NCBI GenBank assembly: GCA_965261945.1
Contig: CBDHEF010000002.1
Span: 124,001 to 188,000 of the forward strand
DNA length: 64,000 nucleotides
Direction of reading: 5' to 3'
DNA from: VXOI01 sp965261945
GTDB lineage: Bacteria > Chloroflexota > Dehalococcoidia > Lucifugimonadales > UBA3495
The notes under the pieces are model-generated. The model searched no databases. It was not told the DNA's origin and saw nothing but the letters and a program-made list of their open reading frames with translations. A program made the translations under genes and the position numbers. Positions 7,986-16,068 of the stretch are shown in pieces (position 1 is the stretch's first letter; each line of letters starts with the position of its first letter).

Positions 7986-9596
7986 TTAAGGCTCGTATAG
8001 CTCCGTATCAGGGTAGAATGCCTGCCACCCGAACCAGTAAGCATCGCGTGACGGCAGCCGGGCCAGACGCCGGCCCGGGTCTTCGACGTTTTCCAGGGCA
8101 TCTTCAAAGACTCGCCACTCCACACCATCCTCGTCCTGCAACTGCCCTCCGGGGCCGGTTTGGAATGTTATTCCGCCCCGGTCATAGGCGCGGACACCAC
8201 CGGCTGCCACCGTGATAATGACCGCGTCCTGCCCGCCTATGGTGTCGTTGAGCACTGGCACATTGGCAAGAGCAGGGCGGGAATAGGCGCGAGCCGTGCC
8301 TCCGAACGTCAGGCCGAACACTTGCTCCTTGATGGGGAGGCTGTCGGCGATACCGGCTACGGGGAACATGGTGCCGGGGTCGGACCGGTAGGAAAAATAG
8401 ATGGACTCTTTTTCGTCTTCGGAGGCGTAAAAGCTGGCGGAATGGACGCCGGTGTCATTGCTGATTACCGTGGTATCGGGATGCTGGGCCAGCCATTCCC
8501 TCCAGGTGGTCAGGACATTGGGCAGGATTTCGAGCCGGATTCCGCTGCCCGCCAGCGGCCCGACCACCGGCTCGCCCCGGAACTGGTGCCATAGCGTCTC
8601 GGTGGCGCGGTCGTACATCAGCTTGTTGCTGCGATACAGCATCCCCGAAGTGCCGAATTCGGTGGTCTCGCCGTTGAACTCTGTGGAATACACGATTCCA
8701 GAACCGCACAGCGTTCAATATGCCAGGGCGAACTGCACTCCCCCCACGATGTCATTGGCCATTTCGTGGGCGTTGAGAATGCGCAGCGGATAGGCCCGGT
8801 GCTCTCCGTTGATGGACACTCCGAACACCCGGTCAACCGGCTCCAGGTAGGTTGCCTCATCCGGAGCGACGTGGGGCGGAAAACGCAGGGCCGGGATGCC
8901 GTCGCGCCGCACTCCGCCCCAAACGATTTCCTCCAGCCGGATGGTGGTCGGCACACCGTCATACATGAACTCGCCCATGGGCTGGTCTATGATGCTGAAG
9001 ATATCTCCCTTCCACCCGTCATAGCCCGGCGGTGGCTTCACCTCCGGGTGTTCCGACAGCCATTCCACCCACCAGCCCCATTGGGCCTCCCCATACGGCA
9101 CAATGGAGAACTCGTCCTCCGGTATCCTGTCCCGGATGCGTACCATGAACGACGCCAGCGTGAGCTGTGATTCCTCGTCCTGTTGGAATCGCATGAATTC
9201 CAGGATTACCGGGATGAAGGCGGTGTTGTGGGAGTAGGCCATCTTGCGTCCAACGTCGGCCAGCGAGTGCTCCATGGTAGCGTACATCAGCTCGGTCGGG
9301 TCGTCGGGCAGAAAGCCCAGGTCGTCCGCGTTCAGTGGAGTCGAGGAGACCGGATAGGCTGGAGTTTTCGCTGGTTCCTCCGGGGCTTCCTGCGGCGCCT
9401 GCGGCGCCTGCGCGGTTCCGGCAGGCGTGGCAGTGGACGGCGTTATGCTGGCGGTGCCCGCAGGCGCAGGGGTATCCGTAGGCGGAGGCATGATGGTTAC
9501 CGGCGACGTTGCCGGCGGCTCCGGCCTGCAGGCCACGGCCACGACGGACAACAGCACTGCAACAAACAGGACGGGCCAAAGAAAAATACGTTTCAC
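7986..9596 (-). CDS. DUF3179 lipoprotein, candidate selenoprotein (in-frame TGA at CxxC)
   Basis: A single frame of 536 codons runs from GTG at 9596 to 7986, interrupted only by TGA at 8715-8717 (residue 294). The N terminus MKRIFLWPVLFVAVL ends in a lipobox, AVAC, so it is an exported lipoprotein, followed by a Pro/Thr/Ala linker. The TGA falls in ALAY-TGA-TLCGSGIVYS. DUF3179 proteins normally have TYCPLCGxxxxF here, so the stop replaces the first Cys of CxxC, giving UxxC. Downstream family blocks are intact: TTEFGTSGMLYRSNKLMYDR and TLWHQFRGEPVVG. A stem-loop compatible with a bacterial SECIS follows the TGA. The GTG start overlaps the acyl-CoA dehydrogenase stop (GTGA), implying translational coupling. 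Alternatives: TGC-to-TGA nonsense mutation or sequencing error. The role of DUF3179 is unknown; a redox role is inferred from UxxC. Confidence 0.7.
8681..8711 (-). promoter_or_regulatory. SECIS-like stem-loop just after the in-frame TGA
   Basis: On the transcript, GGAAU (8699-8695) pairs with AUUCC (8689-8685) around the loop CGUGU, with an outer CUGU/ACAG stem (8711-8708 and 8684-8681) separated by an asymmetric bulge. The apical loop begins 20 bases after the UGA and has G at its second position. These match the known bacterial SECIS requirements (a small loop with an early G, about 16-37 bases from UGA). It overlaps conserved codons, so the structure could also be chance. Confidence 0.5.
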
Positions 9597-10777
9597 ATTG
9601 TCTCCCGGAACAGCTCGCGTCCAATGAGCATTCTGCGGATTTCGCTGGTTCCCGCGCCGATTTCGTACAGCTTGGCGTCGCGGAGCAGGCGGCCAACGGG
9701 GAATTCGTTGGTATAGCCATTGCCGCCCAGAACCTGAATGGCCTGAAGAGCCATCTGCGTGGCCCTTTCAGCGGAGAACAGCAGGCAACCGGCGGCGTCC
9801 TTGCGGGAAATCCGCCCCCGGTCGGCGGCGCGGGCCACGGCGTAGGTGTAGCACTGGCAGGCCGACAGCGACGTGTACATATCGGCCAGCTTGGCCTGGA
9901 TCAACTGGAACTCGCCTATCGGCTGGCCGAACTGCTCCCGCTGGTGGACATAAGGCACCACGGCCTCGAGACAAGACTGCATGATGCCCAACGGCCCGCC
10001 GGTAAGTACCAGCCGTTCGAAGTCCAGGCCGCTCATCAGCACCGCCACGCCCTGGCCTTCTTCGCCCAGCACGTTTTCTTCGGGAACCTCGCAGTCCTCA
10101 AAGACCAGTTCGCTGGTGTTGGAGCCGCGCATTCCCAGCTTGTCCAGCTTGGGCGACGGAGTGTAACCGGGGAAGCCCCGCTCCACCAGGAACGCGGTAA
10201 TGCTCCGAGAGCCGGCGTCAGGGTCGGGGTCGGTCTTCGCGTAGACCACCAGCGTGTCGGCGTCGGGGCCGTTGGTAATCCACATCTTGCTGCCGTTCAG
10301 CACGTAGCGGTCGCCCCTCTTATCCGCCCGCAACCGCATACTCACCACATCGGAGCCGGCTTCCGGCTCGCTCATGGCCAAGGCGCCCACGTGTTCGCCG
10401 GTGATGAGCGATGGCAGGTAGCGCCGCTTCTGTTCCTCGTTGCCGTTGCGGAAAATCTGGTTGACGCACAGATTGGAGTGCGCCCCATACGAGAGGCCGA
10501 CGCTGGCCGACCCGCGCGAAACTTCCTCCATGACTACGGTGTGGGCCAGGTAGCCCAGCCCTGCGCCGCCGTATTCCCCGGACGCTGTGACCCCGAGCAG
10601 TCCCAGGTCGCCCAGCCGGGGCCACAGGTCTCGGGGGAACTCGTTAGTCTGGTCAATCTCATCGGCGCGGGGGGCGATTTCGGACGTGGTGAACTGACGC
10701 ACCGACTCTCTGACCAAGTCAATCGTTTCGCCCAGGTCGTGATTCAGCGTGGCCCAGGAAGGGCGCCGGAAGGTCAT
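9593..10777 (-). CDS. Acyl-CoA dehydrogenase (isovaleryl-CoA dehydrogenase-like)
   Basis: 394 residues, full family length. Motifs: YGGAGLGYLAHTVVMEEVSR, the FAD/substrate block ALAMSEPEAGSDVVSMRLRA, WITNGPDADTLVVYAKTD, the C-terminal QAIQVLGGNGYTNEFPVGRL and RDAKLYEIGAGTSEIRRMLI (ACAD signature 2). The catalytic base of isovaleryl-type enzymes is a Glu before the last helices; LDFERLVLTGGPLG here matches that subgroup (FERLVLxxGPxG). It introduces the alpha-beta double bond into short branched acyl-CoAs and passes electrons to ETF. It stands in a run with a CoA ligase and a B12-dependent mutase, consistent with branched-acid or propionate catabolism. The next gene starts inside its stop codon. 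Confidence 0.92.
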   Translation of the reverse strand: MTFRRPSWATLNHDLGETIDLVRESVRQFTTSEIAPRADEIDQTNEFPRDLWPRLGDLGLLGVTASGEYGGAGLGYLAHTVVMEEVSRGSASVGLSYGAHSNLCVNQIFRNGNEEQKRRYLPSLITGEHVGALAMSEPEAGSDVVSMRLRADKRGDRYVLNGSKMWITNGPDADTLVVYAKTDPDPDAGSRSITAFLVERGFPGYTPSPKLDKLGMRGSNTSELVFEDCEVPEENVLGEEGQGVAVLMSGLDFERLVLTGGPLGIMQSCLEAVVPYVHQREQFGQPIGEFQLIQAKLADMYTSLSACQCYTYAVARAADRGRISRKDAAGCLLFSAERATQMALQAIQVLGGNGYTNEFPVGRLLRDAKLYEIGAGTSEIRRMLIGRELFRETM

Positions 10778-10806
10778 AGCTTGATTCCACTACCGTCAAG
10801 TACCCG

Positions 10807-12216
10807 TCAGATGGTGCGGCGGTCGATAATTCGCCTGGCCTTGAACTGTGTACGCTCGAAGGATCCGGGCGGTTTCAATTCCACCGCGACGCCGACGCCG
10901 AGAGCGCGGCGCAGGGCGGACGCGACTTCCTCGCGGATTGGCTCCAAGGCCAGTGGGTCGAACTCGCGCCCGGCGAAGGTTTCGGCCAGCACCTCGGTCT
11001 GCACGGTCAGGTGGTCCAGCTCCCCCCGTTCCCGCTCCAGCAACAGCCGGAACTCGCCGCCGAACACATTCATGCCCCGCAGTATGTCCTCGATGCGAGA
11101 AGGAAAGACGTTCTGGCCGCGCACGATGATCATGTCGTCGGCCCGCCCGTAGATGCCTTTGGTCAGCGTGGGATAGGTGCGCCCACAGGGGCAGTCTATC
11201 ATTTCCCATTGCGCGATGTCGCCCGACCAGTAGCGTATCATTGGCTGGGAGGTGCGCTCGGTGTGGGAGTATACCGGAACGCCCTCTGCGCCCATGGGCA
11301 GGTTACGGCGGGTTTCAGGGTCCACCAGCTCGGTATACACGATGTCCTGCCACAGGTGCATACCGCGGGACAAGTGGCGGCAACCGGAGTTGCTCATCCA
11401 GGGTGTCATCTCGGCCATGCTGCCCTGGTCAACGACGTAGCAGCCGAAGGTGTCCTCGATCAGCTTGCGGGTTGCCGGCACGCTGGCTCCCGGCTCGCCG
11501 GAGAAGAACATGAACCGGAAACCGAAGTCCTCCAGCGGGTCGAGGCCCATCTGGCGCGCGGTTTCGGCCAGGTAGAGAGCATAGGACGGCGTCCCGTAGA
11601 GGGCCGTGGGCTTGACCATGGCGGCCCACTCGGCGGCCCGCTCCGTCTGTCCGGGGGCGCCGCTGCCAAAGGGGAAGCAGGTCGCGCCCAGCCGCTCGGC
11701 ACCGACCAAAGCGCCCCAACTGCCCACGTACAGGCTGAACACGGCGGCCACCATCACCATGTCGTCGGGCCGCAGACCGGCGCCCCACAGGATGCGGGCG
11801 TGGGCCTCGGCGATTCGCTCCCAGTCGTCGCGCCCGATTCCGAATACTGTGGGCCGGCCCGTAGTGCCGGACGTGCCATGCACCCGGAATACGTCGGCAG
11901 GAGGAACGCAGAGGAACCGCCCGTATGGTGGATTCTCCTCCTGCTCCCGGCGGATGTCCTCCTTGGTCAGAATCGGGAGTTCGGCGAACTCTTGCAGGCT
12001 CGCCAGGTTTTCCGGGTCTACTGGTACGTCGCTGTAGAACTCGCGGTAGAAACCGGAATTGCGGTAAGCGTAGCGCACCTGCTCGCGGAGCTTGGCAAGG
12101 ATCAGCGCATCCCGCTCTGCGGGCGGCATCGTCTCCAGTTCCGGCGACCAGTGTTCCTGTTGCGCGGGAGGGATGTACCCGGAGGGGTATTGGGGGGGCC
12201 ATTGGATTTTAGTCAT
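10807..12216 (-). CDS. Phenylacetate-CoA ligase-like AMP-forming enzyme (PaaK family)
   Basis: 469 residues. The adenylate-forming P-loop-like motif VHGTSGTTGRPTVFG is clear, as are YGTPSYALYLAETA, the PaaK block MTPWMSNSGCRHLSRGMHLW, the ERTSQPMIRYWSGDIA adenine/ribose region and the hinge GRADDMIIVRGQNVFPSRIE. PaaK enzymes activate aryl or other acids to acyl-CoA with ATP. Exact substrate not readable. Located upstream of acyl-CoA dehydrogenase (29-base gap) and after the B12-binding subunit gene, which suggests an acid degradation operon. Confidence 0.9.
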   Translation of the reverse strand: MTKIQWPPQYPSGYIPPAQQEHWSPELETMPPAERDALILAKLREQVRYAYRNSGFYREFYSDVPVDPENLASLQEFAELPILTKEDIRREQEENPPYGRFLCVPPADVFRVHGTSGTTGRPTVFGIGRDDWERIAEAHARILWGAGLRPDDMVMVAAVFSLYVGSWGALVGAERLGATCFPFGSGAPGQTERAAEWAAMVKPTALYGTPSYALYLAETARQMGLDPLEDFGFRFMFFSGEPGASVPATRKLIEDTFGCYVVDQGSMAEMTPWMSNSGCRHLSRGMHLWQDIVYTELVDPETRRNLPMGAEGVPVYSHTERTSQPMIRYWSGDIAQWEMIDCPCGRTYPTLTKGIYGRADDMIIVRGQNVFPSRIEDILRGMNVFGGEFRLLLERERGELDHLTVQTEVLAETFAGREFDPLALEPIREEVASALRRALGVGVAVELKPPGSFERTQFKARRIIDRRTI

Positions 12217-12231
12217 GAGTCGCCTCTGGGT

Positions 12232-12654
12232 CTACTGTGCCCGGTGGACGTTGGCGAAAATGAAGTCGATCATCTCCGTGGTGAAGCTGCCCACGGGAAA
12301 GACGCCGTGAACTCCCATATCCTGCAAGGGGGCCACGTCGTCCTCCGGGATGGTGCCGCCCACCAGCAACAGCATTTCGCCGGACAGCCCCCGCTGTTCC
12401 AGCGCGGCGGTCAACCTGGGCACCAGACGCATATGCGCGCCGGACAGAATGCTGATGCCCACCACGTCGGTGTCTTCCTGAAGCGCGGTCTGCGCGATCT
12501 GGTCGGCAGTGACCCGCATTCCCATGTAGACCACTTCGAGGCCGGAGTCACGCATGGCGCGGGCGATGACCTTGACGCCCCGGTCATGCCCATCCAGCCC
12601 CATCTTGGCGAGGAGGACTTTGGGGGGGGTAGTATGTTCGCTTTGACTAGTCAA
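12232..12654 (-). CDS. Cobalamin-binding subunit of a split acyl-CoA mutase
   Basis: 140 residues, the size of a stand-alone B12-binding domain. The cobalamin-ligand motif GLDGHDRGVKVIARAMRDSG (DxHxxG type, His as lower ligand) is followed by VVYMGMRVT, GISILSGAH and the LLLVGGTIPEDD block (nucleotide-tail binding). Starts at TTG 12654 with AAGGGGAC upstream. It should pair with the large mutase subunit at 14349-15974, but three unrelated genes lie between. Isomerisation of methylmalonyl-CoA (or a similar acyl-CoA) is the likely reaction. Confidence 0.88.
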   Translation of the reverse strand: MTSQSEHTTPPKVLLAKMGLDGHDRGVKVIARAMRDSGLEVVYMGMRVTADQIAQTALQEDTDVVGISILSGAHMRLVPRLTAALEQRGLSGEMLLLVGGTIPEDDVAPLQDMGVHGVFPVGSFTTEMIDFIFANVHRAQ

Positions 12655-12696
12655 TATCGAAGTCCCCTTGGCAAGCCAGGCAAGCTGACTCGAAAA

Positions 12697-13041
12697 TCAT
12701 ATTTTTCGGAACTCCCAGTCGCCGTTATCCCCTTCCACCAGCGTCCTGCCGTGGGCCCGGGCGATGGCGTGGTGCTTGGCAGCTAGAGTAGTGGGCGGTT
12801 GGGCGAAAACTACGGTTGCTCCAGGATGGCCGCAGTCACTGGCATACTCCTCCGCAATCAGCAAAGCCTCGTCCAAGAAGGATGGAGCTACGCCTTCAGC
12901 TCCGGCAAAGTCCAAATAAAGGCTGCTGTCCTGAAGAAAATTCCCCCTTTCGAGGGCGGTCTTAATCTTCCGGGCGGACTTCCGGGATGTCAGCAATGGA
13001 ACGTCCTTTTCCACGGCGTCAACTACTTTGACTCTCTTCAT
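12697..13041 (-). CDS. STAS-like domain protein (DUF4325)
   Basis: 114 residues from ATG 13041 with AAAGG upstream; the upstream extension in the same frame overlaps the preceding gene and is discarded. The LTSRKSARKIKTALERGNFL segment and LDFAGAEGVAPSFLDEALLI match the DUF4325/STAS-like pattern (xLDFxGVxxVxxSFxDE). Proteins of this type often sit beside a GHKL ATPase, as here: the kinase-like gene stops 10 bases upstream. By analogy with SpoIIAA/SpoIIAB partners it may be a regulator that is bound or modified by that ATPase. Its target is unknown. Confidence 0.75.
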   Translation of the reverse strand: MKRVKVVDAVEKDVPLLTSRKSARKIKTALERGNFLQDSSLYLDFAGAEGVAPSFLDEALLIAEEYASDCGHPGATVVFAQPPTTLAAKHHAIARAHGRTLVEGDNGDWEFRKI

Positions 13042-13051
13042 AACAGAACCT

Positions 13052-13906
13052 TTATGATGGTATCGAAACAAACACCAGTGTCCCAGGGAATAGATTGGCC
13101 CGGACCACCCTGGCTTGTGAATTGCCACTTAAGTCGATTATGCCTCTTCCCGAATGGATTATTAATTCTCTGCCGGGCCGGTGAGATTCGTCAAAGGCGC
13201 TGAAAAGTCCTATTCCCCGGTTGCTGTTCAGAGTACCACTTACCAGTTCTCCTGTGGCTCTCCTGACTGCGGCCCATTCGAATCCGTAATTTTCCCGATG
13301 TTTTGGATTGCGTTCAAGGGACTGGCGTATTCCAACGCCGCCATCTGCGACAGCTATGAGGAACCGGCGTTCTCGTCCCAAAGACAAGAACTGGACGAGA
13401 CCGAAAGCACCTATTTCTGATTCGGAATGCTCCGCAGCGTTATTGACCAGCTCCGAAAATGTCTCGACTACGTCAGGATACAGATTTGCCGAACCCTGCC
13501 TGTTGGCGGACAATGAGATATGGAGTTGGTCGGTCAAGTCTTCAGCTGACGACGAGTCAAATCCCGTTAAGGGCAAGATGACCTCTGAGGAACCGGAAAT
13601 ATCTGACCTACCATGTTCGACAGAAATGTTTGCTCCCTGCAAGACGCCAAGCAACCCCGTGTCACGCAGGCTCAGTGCTGGATCTCCGTCATTGGGAAGC
13701 AGCAGTGCGCAATCACTCCCGCGCCGCTTTGCCAGCAACAGGTATACCACACACCAGAGCACGGCGGGAGGGTGGACTCTGGTGCAGTCTCTGAGGTCGA
13801 CAATCACCTCCGGCTCATTGAAGCTGACTGACCGAGGGTCGTATCGGCTGAACCTGGCCGGGATGCTGCGAGAGTCTCTGAAGTTTTGGCGGGGGACGAT
13901 TTCCAT
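13052..13906 (-). CDS. GHKL-fold ATP-binding regulator paired with STAS-like protein
   Basis: 284 residues. The C-terminal half has the Bergerat fold boxes: N box VETFSELVNNAAEHSES, G1 box VADGGVGIRQSLE and G2 box NSNRGIGLFSAF. There is no phosphoacceptor His domain, no membrane segment and no sensor domain I recognise. The N-terminal half contains VIVDLRDCTRVHPPAVLW, which looks like another STAS-like strand-helix. It resembles anti-sigma/serine-kinase type ATPases rather than a histidine kinase. It is cotranscribed with the DUF4325 gene (10-base gap) and follows a retropepsin-like gene by 27 bases. Together these could be a small signalling cassette; function not demonstrated. Confidence 0.72.
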   Translation of the reverse strand: MEIVPRQNFRDSRSIPARFSRYDPRSVSFNEPEVIVDLRDCTRVHPPAVLWCVVYLLLAKRRGSDCALLLPNDGDPALSLRDTGLLGVLQGANISVEHGRSDISGSSEVILPLTGFDSSSAEDLTDQLHISLSANRQGSANLYPDVVETFSELVNNAAEHSESEIGAFGLVQFLSLGRERRFLIAVADGGVGIRQSLERNPKHRENYGFEWAAVRRATGELVSGTLNSNRGIGLFSAFDESHRPGRELIIHSGRGIIDLSGNSQARVVRANLFPGTLVFVSIPS

Positions 13907-13933
13907 AAATGTCTCAGGTTAGCCCAATGGCCG

Positions 13934-14299
13934 CTAGAAAAAGCGGGCGCGGATTCGCGGCGCTGGTATCAGTTGCTCGTTTACCGGGTCTGCCACGAGC
14001 CGGAAAATCTCCAACGTAGTCGCACCCAGCAAAGGAGTATTGTCGGGGCGGGTGAAGACCACCGGGACCGGCAACGCCCGGCTCTGGATTCGTACAACCG
14101 CGCTGCCGATCCAGTATTCAACCAAACTGTCATCGGCAAGCTCGAAAATATCCGTTTCCAGCCGTGGGATGCCCAATCTGTCCAGGATATCTTCAGGCAG
14201 CATGGTATAGATGGCGCCGGTGTCCACCAGCGCCTCAACGGTTACGAATTCTTCCTGGGACGGGTTGCCGACCTCGAGCGACACGCTGAATGTTCCCAC
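13934..14299 (-). CDS. Retropepsin-like aspartic protease (clan AA)
   Basis: 121 residues. The catalytic motif is ALVDTGAIYTMLPEDIL (DTGA, as in retropepsins) and a second hydrophobic-Gly motif is LLGATTLE near residue 92, as in single-domain bacterial clan AA proteins that act as homodimers. No signal peptide, so cytosolic. It lies 49 bases after the large mutase gene and 27 bases before the GHKL ATPase gene in the same direction. Substrate unknown. Confidence 0.8.
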   Translation of the reverse strand: MGTFSVSLEVGNPSQEEFVTVEALVDTGAIYTMLPEDILDRLGIPRLETDIFELADDSLVEYWIGSAVVRIQSRALPVPVVFTRPDNTPLLGATTLEIFRLVADPVNEQLIPAPRIRARFF

Positions 14300-14348
14300 G
14301 GGCTTGTTCCTACCCTTGTTTCCGCTTGTGTTGTTTTCCGCTTGTGTT

Positions 14349-15974
14349 TTAGAAAACTCCAGGGTCTACGTACTCACCGTAGACGTCGCGCAGGGTGTCC
14401 AGGATTTCGCCCTCGGTGGCCGTGGCCTGAACGGCCTCCAGCGTGGCGGGCATCAGGTTGGCATCGTCCTTCGCGGCTTGCTTCAGTGCAGAAAGGGCGC
14501 TTCGCACGTTGGCGGAGCTGCGTCCGTTTCGTGCTTCTGCGAGGCGGCTCTTCTGCCACTCCTCCTCTTCCGGGTCGAACTGGAAGAGTTCGAGCTTCTG
14601 CTGGGTTTCCGACTGGTACTGGTTAAGGCCGACGATGACATGCCTGCCAGACTCGATGCCTTGCTGGTATTCGTAGGCGGAGCGGGCGATTTCCCGCTCG
14701 ATATAGCCGCTGTTGATGGCTCGCAGGATGCCGTCGCGCATCGAGCCTGCGCCCATTTCGTCGATGCGATTGATGTATTCCAGGGCCGCGCTTTCGATGT
14801 CGTTGGTCAGTGTCTCAACGAACAGTGACCCGCCCAGGGGGTCGGCGGTGGCGGCTGCGCCCGACTCGTGGGCGATAATCAACTGCGTTGCCAGTGACAT
14901 TCGCATGGCGTCTTCCGAGGGTATGTCGTAGGCCTCGTCGTAGCCGCTGACGTGCAGCGATTGAGTGCCTCCCAACACGGCGGCCAGGGCTTGGAGTGTT
15001 CCTCGGGCGATGTTGTTCTGGGCGTCCTGCCGCATCAGCGTGGAGCCCAACGTCTGGGTGTGGAAACGCATCCGCATGGACTCGGGCCGGGTGGCGCCGT
15101 AGCGCTCCTTCATGATTCGCGCCCACATACGTCGGGCGGCGCGGAACTTGGCGATTTCCTCGAACAGGTCGTTGTGGACGCCGAAGAAGTAGGACAGGCG
15201 GGGCGCGAAGCTGTCAACCGGCATCCCCCGGGCCAGGGCCGACTCCACGTAGGCCATGCCTTGCGCGATGGTGAAGGCCAGCTCCTGCACCGCGTCGGAG
15301 CCGCTTTCCCGCGTGTGGTAGCCGGAGATGGATATGGTGTACCAGTTGGGTACGTGGGCCGTGCAGAACTCTACGATGTCTGTGGTGAGCTTCAGCGACG
15401 GCTCCGGGCCGAGGGCAAAGGTCTTTTGCCCGTGAAACTCCTTCAGTGAGTCGTTCTGTACCGTGCCGCGCAGGGCCGCCCAGTTGACGCCGCGCCCCTG
15501 CGCCACGGCCAGAAACATACTAAGCAGCACGATGGACGGGTGATTGATGGTCAGGGAGACGCTGACCTGTTCCAGCGGAATCCTGTGAAACAGGTCGTCC
15601 ATGTCGCGCACGGTGTCGATGGCGACGCCCAGGCGACCTACCTCTCCCTCGGCCAGCTCGTGATCCGAGTCGTAACCGGTCAGCGTCGGGTGGTCGAAAT
15701 CGGTGCTGATGCCGGTCTGCCCGTGCTCCAGCAGGAACCGGTAGCGTTCGTTGGTGGCCCGCGCCGTGCCGAAACCGGCAATCTGGCGGCGTGTCCAGAG
15801 CCGGCCCCGGTACATATCGGGATAGGGGCCGCGGGTGAAGGGAAACTCGCCGGGGCGGCCAAGGTCGCGGTCGAAGTCGATTCCGGCGGTGGATTCCGGG
15901 CCATAGACCGGCTTGACCTCCAGCCCTGAAAGCGTCCTGTATCCCGGTTGGCGAAAATCTGCGCCTTGACTCAT
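14349..15974 (-). CDS. Methylmalonyl-CoA mutase family, large (catalytic) subunit
   Basis: 541 residues from ATG 15974 with GGAAGGGAC before it. The frame upstream of this ATG is repeat-derived (PSPSGGGRARVRA) and was not used. TIM-barrel blocks: YPDMYRGRLWTRRQIAGFGT, TISISGYHTRESGSDAVQEL, LSYFFGVHNDLFEEIAKFRA, MRFHTQTLGSTLMRQDAQNN and ADPLGGSLFVETLTNDIES. The B12 domain is absent, so this is the split type with the cobalamin subunit at 12232. Methylmalonyl-CoA, isobutyryl-CoA and ethylmalonyl-CoA mutases share this fold, and the substrate is not decided by what I can read. Confidence 0.88.
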   Translation of the reverse strand: MSQGADFRQPGYRTLSGLEVKPVYGPESTAGIDFDRDLGRPGEFPFTRGPYPDMYRGRLWTRRQIAGFGTARATNERYRFLLEHGQTGISTDFDHPTLTGYDSDHELAEGEVGRLGVAIDTVRDMDDLFHRIPLEQVSVSLTINHPSIVLLSMFLAVAQGRGVNWAALRGTVQNDSLKEFHGQKTFALGPEPSLKLTTDIVEFCTAHVPNWYTISISGYHTRESGSDAVQELAFTIAQGMAYVESALARGMPVDSFAPRLSYFFGVHNDLFEEIAKFRAARRMWARIMKERYGATRPESMRMRFHTQTLGSTLMRQDAQNNIARGTLQALAAVLGGTQSLHVSGYDEAYDIPSEDAMRMSLATQLIIAHESGAAATADPLGGSLFVETLTNDIESAALEYINRIDEMGAGSMRDGILRAINSGYIEREIARSAYEYQQGIESGRHVIVGLNQYQSETQQKLELFQFDPEEEEWQKSRLAEARNGRSSANVRSALSALKQAAKDDANLMPATLEAVQATATEGEILDTLRDVYGEYVDPGVF

Positions 15975-16068
15975 TGTCCCTTCCCCTTCTTTCCTGGAAT
16001 ATGCCGTAGGGATCGGCTGCGCCCTCACCCTGGCCCGCCCCCCCCCGGAGGGAGAGGGGATGTCTGTC

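Noticed and set aside
7763..8128. Minus-strand frame with RFSPTT repeats
   Set aside because: Only the 18-bp noncoding tandem repeat translated; overlaps the DUF3179 gene in another frame and has no homology.
9509..11152. Plus-strand open frame of 547 codons
   Set aside because: Antisense to the acyl-CoA dehydrogenase and PaaK genes, His/Gln/Gly-rich composition with no domain. A shadow of GC-rich codon use.
11011..12786. Plus-strand open frame of 591 codons
   Set aside because: Antisense to PaaK and the B12 subunit gene, low-complexity composition and no motif.
13052..13906. Two-component histidine kinase
   Set aside because: N, G1 and G2 boxes are present but there is no phosphoacceptor His domain, no sensor or membrane part, and no response regulator nearby.
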